Of a DNA stretch of 40,684 bases, positions 1-7,229 are shown piece after piece. A program made the translations under genes and the position numbers. The DNA comes from a virus. The stretch is from positions 1-40,684 of IMG/VR virus record IMGVR_UViG_3300044695_005206; one strand, 5' to 3'. The notes under the pieces were generated by a model that made no database searches, was not told the DNA's origin, and was given only the letters and a program-made list of their open reading frames with translations. Position 1 is the stretch's first letter; each line of letters starts with the position of its first letter.

Positions 1-1
1 G

Positions 2-394
2 CTGTTGACCGCGTCGACGGCGGCGAGGGCTGACGAGAAGCCCTGCCGGCGCAACGACGACGGCTCGGTGACCTGCTCCGAGGCCGGGCTCAAGACGGTG
101 ACCGACGCGGTGCTTGACGCTCGGGCGCAGAACGTCGCACTCACGTCGAAGCTCAACGCGGCGCAGGTCGACAAGACCGAGCTCCGGCACATGCTCGACG
201 TCTGCCGTGCGGACCTCAAAGCCGTGCCGCCGCCTCCCGATCCGACATGGCAGCGCGTCGGCTACTCGCTTGGCGTCGTCGGCGGAGCAATGCTTGCGAG
301 CGTGCCCTGGGCGGAGACCGTCGACCGGCGCGCGGCCCTCGGCGGCTTTGGCGCGGCGGCCTTGGCGGCTGGCTTCCTCGTCGTGACCTGGTAG
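2..394 (+). CDS. Exported protein with two C-terminal hydrophobic segments (5' end outside window)
   Basis: The reading frame is open from the window edge, so the true start probably lies upstream. The first visible residues, LLTASTAARA followed by D, look like the end of a signal peptide with cleavage after A-R-A. The mature part has a short helical, coiled-coil-like stretch, then hydrophobic segments (VGYSLGVVGGAMLASVPW and RAALGGFGAAALAAGFLVV) that could form a membrane hairpin at the C-terminus. A lysis role (spanin- or holin-like) is possible because phage lysis proteins often look like this, but no family is recognised. The last 133 bases overlap the convergent resolvase-like gene. Confidence 0.6.
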   Translation: MLTASTAARADEKPCRRNDDGSVTCSEAGLKTVTDAVLDARAQNVALTSKLNAAQVDKTELRHMLDVCRADLKAVPPPPDPTWQRVGYSLGVVGGAMLASVPWAETVDRRAALGGFGAAALAAGFLVVTW

Positions 395-759
395 CCGACG
401 TCCTTTGGCGAGCGTCGGTCCCAGAGAAGCAGCAGCAGACCGAGGAGCTCGAGCGGCATCATCGCTGTCGCCTCCTCCTGGTCGTCGCGGCAGATGGCGA
501 CGGGCCAGCAGTCGGCACCGGAGCGCACGATGGCGTCTCGGGCCTGTCGCAGCGCGGCGCGAGAGTCAGTCTTCTTCCCGCGCTTGAGTTCAAGCCACAA
601 CGGCCACCCGCCGGGCGTAAGGACGTCGGGCTCCTCGGCGGTCCCGCCTCGAGGCTGCGAGAGGCCGCGCTTCGCCTCGATGCCGACCGTCTCGCGCAGC
701 CACGCGGCGATCTCGCGCTCGAATCCGTGACCCTTCGTCCTGCTCGCTCGTCCGCCCAT
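262..759 (-). CDS. PD-(D/E)XK endonuclease, Holliday-junction-resolvase-like
   Basis: The 165-residue protein has the Hjc/VRR-like nuclease pattern: an N-terminal helix with acidic residues (GHGFEREIAAWL), an aspartate in EEPDVL near residue 45, and the catalytic ELK triad near residues 57-59. This family cleaves branched DNA, which would suit debranching of replicating or recombining phage DNA before packaging. The ATG at 759 was chosen because GAAGG lies just upstream and the nuclease domain begins immediately. The C-terminus after the Leu-rich segment (LLGLLLLLW) is a basic, low-complexity tail that overlaps the convergent gene at 2-394. RusA-type function is less likely because the motif order fits Hjc. 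Confidence 0.72.
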   Translation of the reverse strand: MGGRASRTKGHGFEREIAAWLRETVGIEAKRGLSQPRGGTAEEPDVLTPGGWPLWLELKRGKKTDSRAALRQARDAIVRSGADCWPVAICRDDQEEATAMMPLELLGLLLLLWDRRSPKDVGYQVTTRKPAAKAAAPKPPRAARRSTVSAQGTLASIAPPTTPSE

Positions 760-787
760 TCGCGCACCTTCGCACCGCGCGTTGCCG

Positions 788-816
788 TTGTCACGCGGTA
801 GCGTTTCGCGTACCGT
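788..816 (+). promoter_or_regulatory. Candidate sigma-70-type promoter for helicase-clamp operon
   Basis: TTGTCA at 788-793 and TACCGT at 811-816 are separated by exactly 17 bases. They lie between the divergent resolvase and helicase genes, about 25 bases before the helicase start. Confidence 0.5.
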
Positions 817-840
817 GCGCGTCTTCCGACAGGGGTGCGC

Positions 841-2205
841 GTGCAGGTCGAGTTCCGCAACGTCTCGTGCCGCATCGTTCGCGCGGACGACTACGAGCGC
901 GACTGGCTGCGGCACCTCCTGACGTTCCGCGCGGTCGGGGCAACGGGCGTCGAGCGGCCGATGTGCCTGCTCGACGAGACCGCCGGCGAGTTCCCGTCGG
1001 GCTTCCTGCCCATCGTCCAGTCGCGCGCGTCGAAGGAGCTCCGCACGCTCGATGTCCTCGATCTTCGCCCAACCTCGCCGGCGCGCGACGAGAGCGTGGA
1101 CGTGTCGTGGCTGCGCGACTACCAGCAAGCGGCGCTCGAGGCCGTCTGCGCGCGCGAGCGGGGCATCCTCTGGCTCCCGACGGCTGCGGGGAAGACCGCG
1201 ACCGCCTCGAGCATCGTCGCCTCGTTTCCGCAGTCGCGCTGGTTGTTCCTCGTCCACCGGCTCTCGTTGCTGAACCAGACGGCCGAGAGCTTCCGCAAGT
1301 TCACGAGCGAGACCGCCGGCAAGGTCGGCGAGAGCGGGTGGCGGCCGCGCCGGTTCACCGTCGCGACTTTCCAGACGCTCGCCGCCCGGCTGGCACACGG
1401 GGACATCGAGGCGCGGGCGCTGCTCGAGTCGGTCGACGGCGTCATCGTCGACGAGGCGCACGCTCTCGCGGCGTCGACCTTCACGACGGTGATGAGCGTC
1501 GCGACGAACGCCCGCTACCGCATCGGCCTGTCGGGCACGCCGCTCGCTCGAGGCGACCGGAAGTCCTCGCTCGTCGTCGGCGCGACCGGCCCGGTCATCT
1601 ACCGCATGCGCCCCGAGGTGCTCGTCGAGCGCGAGGTGCTGGCGCGGCCGACCATTCTCATGGCCGACTGCTGGCAGGACGAGCTCGATGATGCGACGTG
1701 GCCGACGGTCTATGACCGGCTCGTCGTTCACTCGGCGAGGCGAAACGCGCTCGTCGTCGAGGCCGTGCGGCGCTCCGAGAAGCCCGCGCTCGTCTTTGTA
1801 CAGGCGGTCGAGCACGGACAGGTGCTCATGCGCGCCTTCGCTCGCGTCGGCATCCGGGCGGGCTACGTCCACGGGGCGCACACGACCGAGCAGCGAGAGG
1901 CCGCCATCGCGCAGCTCGTCGAGGGTCGCATCGACGTCCTTGTCTGCTCGGTGATCTTTCAAGAGGGGGTGGACGTCCCGGCGCTGCGAAGCGTGGTCAT
2001 TGCGGCCGGCGGACAGTCGACCATCGCGGCCATTCAGCGCGTCGGGCGCGGGCTGCGAAAGAGTGAGGGGAAGACCTCCTGCACGGTGTGGGAGGTCAAC
2101 GACCGAGGCCAGCGGTGGCTCGAGGCGCACGCGCGCGCTCGACGCCTCGCCTATCAGGCCGAGGGCTACGAGGTGCGCGTGGAGCACCTGGGAGAGACGG
2201 AATGA
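841..2205 (+). CDS. DEAD/DEAH-box superfamily 2 helicase
   Basis: This is a complete SF2 helicase of about 454 residues. Visible motifs in order are a Q-like region (LRDYQQAAL near 91-99), Walker A (PTAAGKT near 113-119), DEAH (VIVDEAH near 201-208), SGTP (motif III), a conserved VFVQ strand opening the second RecA domain, and motif VI QRVGRGLR. The family includes T4 UvsW-like and type III restriction helicases, which unwind branched DNA or R-loops. I chose the GTG at 841 because AGGGG sits 5 bases upstream; a GTG at 835 is also possible. Its stop overlaps the clamp start (ATGA), so the two are probably translated together. Confidence 0.88.
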   Translation: MQVEFRNVSCRIVRADDYERDWLRHLLTFRAVGATGVERPMCLLDETAGEFPSGFLPIVQSRASKELRTLDVLDLRPTSPARDESVDVSWLRDYQQAALEAVCARERGILWLPTAAGKTATASSIVASFPQSRWLFLVHRLSLLNQTAESFRKFTSETAGKVGESGWRPRRFTVATFQTLAARLAHGDIEARALLESVDGVIVDEAHALAASTFTTVMSVATNARYRIGLSGTPLARGDRKSSLVVGATGPVIYRMRPEVLVEREVLARPTILMADCWQDELDDATWPTVYDRLVVHSARRNALVVEAVRRSEKPALVFVQAVEHGQVLMRAFARVGIRAGYVHGAHTTEQREAAIAQLVEGRIDVLVCSVIFQEGVDVPALRSVVIAAGGQSTIAAIQRVGRGLRKSEGKTSCTVWEVNDRGQRWLEAHARARRLAYQAEGYEVRVEHLGETE

Positions 2206-3305
2206 CGAGGGTTCGCACAGAGGAACTGCAGGAGGCGCTCGACCTCGGGCTGCGCGTGGGACGAACGGACGGAACGACGCAGGTCCGCCTCGAGGGCCAC
2301 GGCGACACGCTGCGCGTCAGCGTCAACGTGATCGGAGACTGGTACGAGCGGCGACTCGGCGTCTCGGGCGGCATCTCGACGCTGCAAGCCGTTGTGCCGC
2401 TGCGGCATTTCGCGGCAGTCGTCGGGGCGCTACACGGGGACGTGACGACGCTCGACTGCCCGTCGCTGGCTCGGCGCCTGACGGTCCAGAGCGGCGCGGC
2501 TCGGTTCGCGGTGCCGCTCATCGACGCAGACAGCGCGGCCGTCTCGGTGCCGTGCAAGGCAGACGACCTCTGCCCGCAGTGGGACAAGCTCTCAACGGCG
2601 CTCGAGCGCGTGGCGCACGCGGTGTCGCACGACGATACGCGGTACACGCTCTGCGGTGTCAGCCTGTCGCGAGACGGTGACCGGCTTGCGGTCATGTCCA
2701 CGGACGGCCACCGGCTCGCGCTCACCCGCACAGCATGGCCGGTCGGGCTGACGCTTACCGAGGGCGCGAACGTCATTGTCTCGTCGGACGCGGCCAAGCT
2801 CCTGCGCGCCTGCGCTCGGCCCGAGGGGCGCTTCACCTTCGACGGCTCGGCCATCCACTACGCTGACGACTCGCAGGCGCTCGTCATGCGCCTAATCGAC
2901 GGCCAGAGCCCCGATTGGCGCAGCGTCGTCGAGGGCATTAGCGACGGACAGACCGTCAGCATCGACCACGGGCTGCTCGTTGAGACGACCGAGCAGGCGC
3001 GGGCAATCGGCGCCGGGAGCCTGCGGGTCAGAGCGACGGTCGGCGGCCAGTCAGTCACGCTCACGGCAGCGCACCTCGAGCTGGGCGAGCTCGTCGTCAC
3101 GCACGACGCTGTGGTCGTCGGAACCGAGACGGAGAGCGACATCGGCCTCAATCCCGGCTATTTGCGGGAGGCCGTCAAGGCTGTCGGCGGGTCTCCGGTC
3201 GACCTGCGGCTCGTCTCGCGAGAGGAACCGATCCTCGTCCTGCCGCACGGCGAGACGCTTGAGTCGGCGAAGACGCTGGCCGTCATCATGCCCGTGAGGA
3301 TCTGA
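2202..3305 (+). CDS. dnaN: DnaN-like sliding clamp (beta clamp)
   Basis: The 367-residue product matches bacterial DNA polymerase III beta clamps in length and landmarks: the STDGHRLA motif in the middle domain and the typical C-terminus ending in VIMPVRI, where host clamps end in VMPMRL-like sequence. The clamp would encircle DNA and tether a polymerase or other clamp-binding partners at replication forks. It overlaps the helicase stop by ATGA. No clamp loader or polymerase gene is visible here, so it probably relies on the host loader. A phage-encoded DnaN homologue is uncommon but known. Confidence 0.88.
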   Translation: MTRVRTEELQEALDLGLRVGRTDGTTQVRLEGHGDTLRVSVNVIGDWYERRLGVSGGISTLQAVVPLRHFAAVVGALHGDVTTLDCPSLARRLTVQSGAARFAVPLIDADSAAVSVPCKADDLCPQWDKLSTALERVAHAVSHDDTRYTLCGVSLSRDGDRLAVMSTDGHRLALTRTAWPVGLTLTEGANVIVSSDAAKLLRACARPEGRFTFDGSAIHYADDSQALVMRLIDGQSPDWRSVVEGISDGQTVSIDHGLLVETTEQARAIGAGSLRVRATVGGQSVTLTAAHLELGELVVTHDAVVVGTETESDIGLNPGYLREAVKAVGGSPVDLRLVSREEPILVLPHGETLESAKTLAVIMPVRI

Positions 3306-3317
3306 CGCGGAGAAACA

Positions 3318-3349
3318 AGAGAGCCCGTCGGGTGACCGGCGGGCTCTCT
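3318..3349 (+). terminator. Strong hairpin terminator after the clamp gene
   Basis: A 14-bp stem (one G-T pair) with a GTGA tetraloop starts 13 bases after the clamp stop. No long T-run follows, so termination may rely on the stem or a factor. Confidence 0.6.
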
Positions 3350-3369
3350 CGGAGAGCTGGGACTCTCTA

Positions 3370-3397
3370 CTGACGGTCGCGGGGGGACGACCGTCAG
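3370..3397. terminator. Second hairpin between convergent operons
   Basis: A perfect 10-bp stem closes an 8-base G-rich loop. It overlaps the stop codon of the leftward gene ending at 3394, so it could serve transcripts from both directions. Confidence 0.5.
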
Positions 3398-3582
3398 ACC
3401 TTGTGTTCGAGTGCGATGACAAGATCGGCGTGCAGACGCGGCGACCTCCGTATAGCGCGGATTACGGCGCGCAGGATCGCCTCGTCGTACTGCACGTCGT
3501 CCTCGTCGTCGGGAGTCTGCTGCTCGTGCTGGGTGACGTACGCGACGGCGTCGTCCTGCCAGTAGGTCGTCGTTCGGCTCAT
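3394..3582 (-). CDS. Small hypothetical protein (62 aa)
   Basis: The last gene of the leftward cluster. The start has a strong Shine-Dalgarno sequence (GGAGGAGAG) 2 bases upstream, inside the end of the upstream gene. The protein is charged, with an acidic centre (DDEDD) followed by a basic helix (AVIRAIRRSPRLHADL). I do not recognise the family. Confidence 0.65.
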   Translation of the reverse strand: MSRTTTYWQDDAVAYVTQHEQQTPDDEDDVQYDEAILRAVIRAIRRSPRLHADLVIALEHKV

Positions 3583-3836
3583 CGCTCTCCTCCGTAGCAT
3601 TCGTGTACGTCGCCGCGCCAGGCGTGCGCGTCGGGCTTGAGCCGCAGATTGCTGAGTTGCAGCCTCGGCGCCGTGTAGTCGACGCGCGGCTCGTCGGGCG
3701 TCGTCCAGATCATCCACTCGCCCGGCGACGTCGGGTGATAACTCGCCGAGCAGACAATGGGAACGCGGGCGCCGGTGAAGGCGTGCGTCGCGAGGTGGAC
3801 GGGTCGGTGGCATCGGTCGCAGTGGCGCTCACTCAC
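3579..3836 (-). CDS. Small protein with N-terminal Cys/His zinc-type motif (85 aa)
   Basis: It begins MSERHCDRCHRPVH, a CxxC pair followed by histidines, with one further Cys near residue 29, which suggests a partial zinc ribbon. The start is GTG, and the stop overlaps the next gene by 4 bases. Function unknown. Confidence 0.55.
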   Translation of the reverse strand: MSERHCDRCHRPVHLATHAFTGARVPIVCSASYHPTSPGEWMIWTTPDEPRVDYTAPRLQLSNLRLKPDAHAWRGDVHECYGGER

Positions 3837-3894
3837 GACGGGAGCCCGCCCACCAGTCGCGCAGCGCCCAGGGGAGGTCGTTCGTCGGGGTCAC
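3829..3894 (-). CDS. Possible 21-residue mini-ORF
   Basis: This GTG-started frame begins exactly on the GTGA overlap with the upstream stop and runs 22 codons into the start of the next gene. Its product, VTPTNDLPWALRDWWAGSR plus E, is rich in Trp. It fits the stop-start coupling of the whole cluster, but its length gives no statistical support. It could simply be a translational coupling spacer. Confidence 0.35.
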   Translation of the reverse strand: MTPTNDLPWALRDWWAGSRRE

Positions 3895-4124
3895 GACTGC
3901 ACCACGTCCTTAGGCTGGAACTGCTCAAGCGCGGACTTCAGGATGGCATTCTCGGAGACGAGGCCGATATTGCCGGCCACGACCTTCGGGAGCTCGTAGA
4001 GAAGCGTCTGGCACTGCGTGAGCGCCTGCGCGGCCTGCGCGACGATGGCCGACACGCGGGCGACCTCGGGGTGGACCTGCTGCTCGGCGACGGGGGTGGC
4101 TTCGGTCTTCTCGGTCTCAGACAT
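3891..4124 (-). CDS. Small helical hypothetical protein (77 aa)
   Basis: A predicted all-helical protein with an Ala-rich central part (SAIVAQAAQALTQCQTLLYEL) and possible coiled coil. No family is recognised. It starts with ATG in the leftward cluster, about 46 bases after the preceding stop. Confidence 0.55.
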   Translation of the reverse strand: MSETEKTEATPVAEQQVHPEVARVSAIVAQAAQALTQCQTLLYELPKVVAGNIGLVSENAILKSALEQFQPKDVVQS

Positions 4125-4170
4125 TGGTGGTCTCGATGCCCTCTCGGGCGGCTGTGCCCTTGCGGGCGGG

Positions 4171-4500
4171 TCAGTGGATAGACGGGTCGACCGGCGTCTC
4201 GTCGGCGCCGGGAACGCGCAGGGCGCGCATCTCCTCGGTCGCCTCGCCGAAAAGCAGCCACTCGTCGGAGCCGTGTCGCGTTGAGCGGGCGGCGTACTCC
4301 TCGAGGAGCTCGGCGGCGCGCTCGCGAACGGCGAGGCCGTTGCCGGCGGCGATCTGCTCGGCGGCGTGACACCACGCCTCGCGCTCGAGGTCGCCGAGAG
4401 CGGCCCACGGCGGCGTCAGCGCGAGCAGGTCGGGCGCGGTCTTGTCGAGGCGCAGGTGGATTGCGGCGAGGAGGAGCTGGCCGAGGTTGGTCTGTGCCAT
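4171..4500 (-). CDS. Hypothetical protein (109 aa)
   Basis: Helical protein beginning MAQTNLGQLLLAAIHLRL, with a second Ala/Glu-rich helical part (ERAAELLEEYAARS). The ATG at 4500 has GGAGG 9 bases upstream. Family not recognised. Confidence 0.55.
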   Translation of the reverse strand: MAQTNLGQLLLAAIHLRLDKTAPDLLALTPPWAALGDLEREAWCHAAEQIAAGNGLAVRERAAELLEEYAARSTRHGSDEWLLFGEATEEMRALRVPGADETPVDPSIH

Positions 4501-4517
4501 GGTCGGAGGCCTCCTCT

Positions 4518-4751
4518 CTACTTCGCGAGGGCGACGCAGCGGGCGTCGCTGGCACCGTGGTCGAGGATGCACTGCTGGTAATCGTCGAGGGCGCGCTGCT
4601 GGGTGCAGCTCACGACGGCGAGCAGCGTAAGCCCGAGCGCGAGGCCGACGGCAACGAGCCAGGTCGGCGTCTCGCTATAGACGCGCTCGACGGTCGTGGC
4701 GAGGGGGAGCAGGTTACGGGAGGGGAGGGTCTTCGGGGTGTCGATGATCAT
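4518..4751 (-). CDS. Small single-pass membrane protein (77 aa)
   Basis: One strong transmembrane helix lies near residues 31-49 (WLVAVGLALGLTLLAVVSC). The C-terminal part is soluble, with Cys pairs that could form a disulfide outside the membrane. It is the first gene after promoter C, downstream of the endolysin gene. That location, together with one transmembrane helix, makes a holin-like or lysis-accessory role conceivable, but nothing specific shows it. A GGAGACGACAG leader provides the ribosome-binding site. Confidence 0.6.
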   Translation of the reverse strand: MIIDTPKTLPSRNLLPLATTVERVYSETPTWLVAVGLALGLTLLAVVSCTQQRALDDYQQCILDHGASDARCVALAK

Positions 4752-4792
4752 CTGTCGTCTCCGTGCCCGAGCGTCAGTGCCGGGGTGAGCGG

Positions 4793-4821
4793 AGATTGCG
4801 ACAGGTGACAGGGAGAGGCAA
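4793..4821 (-). promoter_or_regulatory. Promoter C of the three-copy leftward promoter cassette
   Basis: Read leftward: TTGCCT (4821-4816), a 17-base spacer, then CAATCT (4798-4793). The region down to the ATG at 4751 resembles those at promoters A and B, including a shared GCACGGAGA leader that carries the ribosome-binding site. Confidence 0.55.
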
Positions 4822-4822
4822 G

Positions 4823-4879
4823 AAAAAATCGACGGCGCGTCAATAGGGACGCCCGCCTCCCTCGCGAGAGACGGGCGTC
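4823..4879 (-). terminator. Terminator after endolysin gene
   Basis: Two elements follow the leftward endolysin gene: an 8-bp stem (GACGCCCG/CGGGCGTC, 4848-4879), then a smaller 6-bp stem with a CGC loop (4829-4843) directly followed by six T on the transcribed strand. Confidence 0.55.
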
Positions 4880-4907
4880 GGCCTTGGGGTGCTACCGCCG
4901 AGTGTGG

Positions 4908-5318
4908 TTACGCCTTGGGCGCCTGCCGCAGCGAGCGCCAGTCGCGCCACTCGAAGTGCGGCCGGTCGACGAACGACTTGAAATTCCCGCCCCATACGAG
5001 GCCGAGCTTCTCGCCGATGGCTCCAATTGCAGCCCACGGGCCGTTCCAGTCGACGCCGCCCTTGCCGTTGAGGAAGACGACATCGATGGCTGCGCCGTAG
5101 TTGTGCGGGCTCTGTCCGGGCTTGGCGTTCGTGACGATCTTGCCCGGCGCGGTGCGGCCCTGGGCATAGAGCGCAGCCTGCTCACTCATCGACCGCAGAC
5201 CGTAGGTCACGCGCAACCTGTGACCGGCCTTCTCGCACTCCGCGAGGAATGAACGAGCGAGCGCCTGAAACGGCGGATGAAGGGACGCGATCCGCTTCTC
5301 GCTGACGGCATCGAGCAT
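4908..5318 (-). CDS. Endolysin: L-alanyl-D-glutamate peptidase (M15 family)
   Basis: The 136-residue protein carries the M15/VanY signature SPHNYGAAID, giving zinc ligands His72 and Asp79, and the distal HFEW motif with His121. The Gly/Arg stretch VTYGLRS and Gln47 (SEQAALYAQGR) also match T5-type and Ply500-type endopeptidases, which cut the peptide stems of peptidoglycan. It has no cell-wall-binding domain, so it is a compact endolysin typical of phages with Gram-negative hosts, though that is only suggestive. The ATG at 5318 has a strong GGAGG 5 bases upstream. Confidence 0.88.
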   Translation of the reverse strand: MLDAVSEKRIASLHPPFQALARSFLAECEKAGHRLRVTYGLRSMSEQAALYAQGRTAPGKIVTNAKPGQSPHNYGAAIDVVFLNGKGGVDWNGPWAAIGAIGEKLGLVWGGNFKSFVDRPHFEWRDWRSLRQAPKA

Positions 5319-5368
5319 CAGAACCTCCACGCGGGCACGGAGAAATGCGCGGCCCGTCGGTGGGGTTC

Positions 5369-5617
5369 CTACTCCTCGCCGTCGCGCCCAAGGCGCGCCG
5401 CGAGCCGCTCGACGCGCAGCTTGTGCGCGTACCACTTATGCTCCTGACAGAGCTTCGTGCGGCTGTGCGCGGCGCAGCGGTGCTTGCACGACTCGTCGAA
5501 CGCGCACGGCCACGCGACCGAATAATGGGCGTCGCAGAAGCCGAGCCTCGCCCGCGTCAGGACGGTGCAGCCGGCGAACCCGCACGGGCGAGCGACCTTG
5601 ACGGGGCAACCGCTCAC
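5369..5617 (-). CDS. Cys-rich zinc-binding repeat protein (82 aa)
   Basis: The chain has repeated C-x3-C then C-x2-H units: CGFAGC with FCDAHY, then CAFDESC with LCQEH. The same unit occurs several times in the protein at 19966-20460, so the two are probably paralogs. Each unit could bind one zinc ion. The GTG start overlaps the upstream stop. A nucleic acid or protein-binding role is possible but not shown. Confidence 0.6.
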   Translation of the reverse strand: MSGCPVKVARPCGFAGCTVLTRARLGFCDAHYSVAWPCAFDESCKHRCAAHSRTKLCQEHKWYAHKLRVERLAARLGRDGEE

Positions 5618-5871
5618 GCGAGCTCCACGCGCTGCACGATGCCGCCGCGCGACCAGACATCGACTCGGTGACCGAGCAGCCGCCAGACCTCGGCGCGGAT
5701 ATTGTCGTCGGCGAGCCGGAACCAGCGTACGTCGCGGTCGCCGGTCTGCCCGACGGACACGCCGAGCTGGTAGCCGTCGGCGAGCAGCATGACCGCGAGG
5801 CACAGGCCGCCAACGTGCTGCGTCAGCGGCGCTTCTTCGCCGGTGCTTCGGGACTCGGAGTCAGGAACCAT
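5614..5871 (-). CDS. Hypothetical protein (85 aa)
   Basis: No family recognised. The C-terminal 55 residues look like a small beta-rich domain (YQLGVSVGQTGDRDVRWFRL). The ATG at 5871 gives a 49-base overlap with the sigma gene; a later ATG at 5790 would give a 58-residue product that starts at this domain. Confidence 0.5.
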   Translation of the reverse strand: MVPDSESRSTGEEAPLTQHVGGLCLAVMLLADGYQLGVSVGQTGDRDVRWFRLADDNIRAEVWRLLGHRVDVWSRGGIVQRVELA

Positions 5872-6671
5872 GTGCGGAGGCTCGTCGGTGCGGGTGGAGG
5901 CGGAGCATCGGGGGCGTCTTCCTCGGGGACCAGCTTGCGGAATCGCGCCAGCAGCGCGGCCGGCGAGGCGTCCTGCCCGCGCGAGACGAGCAGCAGGCCG
6001 AGGACGCGCTTCGTTACCCGGTCGACATCGTTCTCGCGCCAGTAGGGCCACGTCCTCGCGTACCGCTCGGCGACCTGCGCGGGCGTCAGACGGTGCAGGA
6101 CGCGCAGAGAGAACAGCTCCCATTCCTCGCCTGGCACCTGCGGGACCGCCTCGCGGAGCTCGGCCCACGCCTCGGCGGGGCGCTCGGCGTCCTCGAGCAG
6201 GTCGTCGGCGCTGCGCTGGTGCGACGGCAGGCGGCGGGACAGGAGCTCGTCGTTCTCGTCGCGGGCAACGTCGAACGACTCGCCCGGCTCGAGGCGGCGC
6301 GCCGAGCCGGTGCGCCACCACGCCATGTAGTTGCGGTACGAGACCGGCGGGATCAGGCGGACCATCGCCTCGCGGATGCGGAGGTCGACCCAGTGCGCGG
6401 CGTATGACCATGGCGCGGTATCGTCGAGGCGGCTGACGTCGTACTTCTCGAGCCCCTGCACGAGCCCGACAGTGCCCTCGCAGATCAGGTCTTCGCGGAG
6501 TTCCGGGTCCATCGGCTTGCGGCCCGCGAAATACTGCACGCGAAGCTTCACGCTCGGAATCAGCCCGACGATCAGCCGCTCTCGCGCCTGTGCGTCACCC
6601 GCTCGCCACGCGACGACGAGGCGCCGCTGTTCGGCGGTCGGGAGGAACGGGGCGGAGGAGAGTTGGGACAG
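5823..6671 (-). CDS. Sigma-70-like factor with non-standard start
   Basis: The chain shows sigma region 2: AWRAGDAQARERLI, then a conserved DLICEGTVGLVQGLEKYD block and SYAAHWVDLRIREAM. A region-4-like helix-turn-helix follows near the middle (EEWELFSLRVLHRLTPAQVAERYART ... VTKRVLGLLL, residues split here). Such a factor would redirect host RNA polymerase to phage promoters. The first ATG/GTG/TTG is the GTG at 6551, which would cut off the start of region 2. Homology continues upstream through 6671, where an in-frame CTG follows GGGG. I used that CTG, giving 282 residues. In the same frame, one TAG (6711-6713) separates it from the upstream HTH gene. Confidence 0.75.
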   Translation of the reverse strand: MSQLSSAPFLPTAEQRRLVVAWRAGDAQARERLIVGLIPSVKLRVQYFAGRKPMDPELREDLICEGTVGLVQGLEKYDVSRLDDTAPWSYAAHWVDLRIREAMVRLIPPVSYRNYMAWWRTGSARRLEPGESFDVARDENDELLSRRLPSHQRSADDLLEDAERPAEAWAELREAVPQVPGEEWELFSLRVLHRLTPAQVAERYARTWPYWRENDVDRVTKRVLGLLLVSRGQDASPAALLARFRKLVPEEDAPDAPPPPAPTSLRTWFLTPSPEAPAKKRR

Positions 6672-6710
6672 GGGAACCCCGGAGCGTGAATATCTGTACG
6701 GTCGCGCAAC

Positions 6711-7229
6711 CTACGGTATTTTGCGGTCGTTCGGCAAGGGAACGACGACCAGTTGCGGTCGGCGAACGGCGGCAGGAACGAGGCCGCGCTCGACGAGCCG
6801 CGCCTTGCGGACGGCCTGCGAGATGGTCGACGGGTGGACGCCGAGCAGCTTCGCGGCGGCTGCGTGCGTCTTCGCCTCGAGGATGGCGCGGACAACGTCG
6901 CCCTCTCGCACTCGCGGCGGCCGTCCTCGGGTCAGCGATGGGCGAAAGGTGACGCCGAGCCGCTTGCCCATGCCGACGACCGTCGTGTGCGGCAAGGTGA
7001 GGATGCGCGCGACGTCGCCGACGGACGATATCGGCGCGAGCTCGACAAGCAGCTTCTCTCGCCGGCTGCGGAGGTCGGCGTCGGGCGCAGGGATGCCGTA
7101 CCGCCGACGGATGGCCCAGACCCGCTGCCGGGTCACGCCGAGCGTGCGAGCGATGGCGGCGTCGCTGATGCGCCCCATGCCAATAGCTCGCGCCTCGAGC
7201 TCGGACGCGAAGACGAGGTTCCTACCCAT
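6711..7229 (-). CDS. DNA-binding protein with three helix-turn-helix motifs (172 aa)
   Basis: Three successive HTH-like segments are visible: DAAIARTLGVTRQRVWAIRR, then SVGDVARILTLPHTTVVGMG, then AAAAKLLGVHPSTISQAVRK. The spacing suggests a tandem array of small DNA-binding domains. It sits between a ParB-like gene and the sigma factor, so a regulatory role is likely. The ATG at 7229 overlaps the ParB-like stop by 8 bases. Its TAG stop is followed in the same frame by the sigma coding sequence. Confidence 0.68.
   Translation of the reverse strand: MGRNLVFASELEARAIGMGRISDAAIARTLGVTRQRVWAIRRRYGIPAPDADLRSRREKLLVELAPISSVGDVARILTLPHTTVVGMGKRLGVTFRPSLTRGRPPRVREGDVVRAILEAKTHAAAAKLLGVHPSTISQAVRKARLVERGLVPAAVRRPQLVVVPLPNDRKIP

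Noticed and set aside
760-2187. Long minus-strand extension upstream of the resolvase-like gene
   Set aside because: The extra residues are antisense to the clear helicase gene and contain no domain; only the part from 759 is kept.
6711-6713. Genetic code change with TAG read as an amino acid
   Set aside because: TAG ends several confident genes here (for example at 394, 7222, 27260, 28287), so general recoding is not supported; only local readthrough remains possible.
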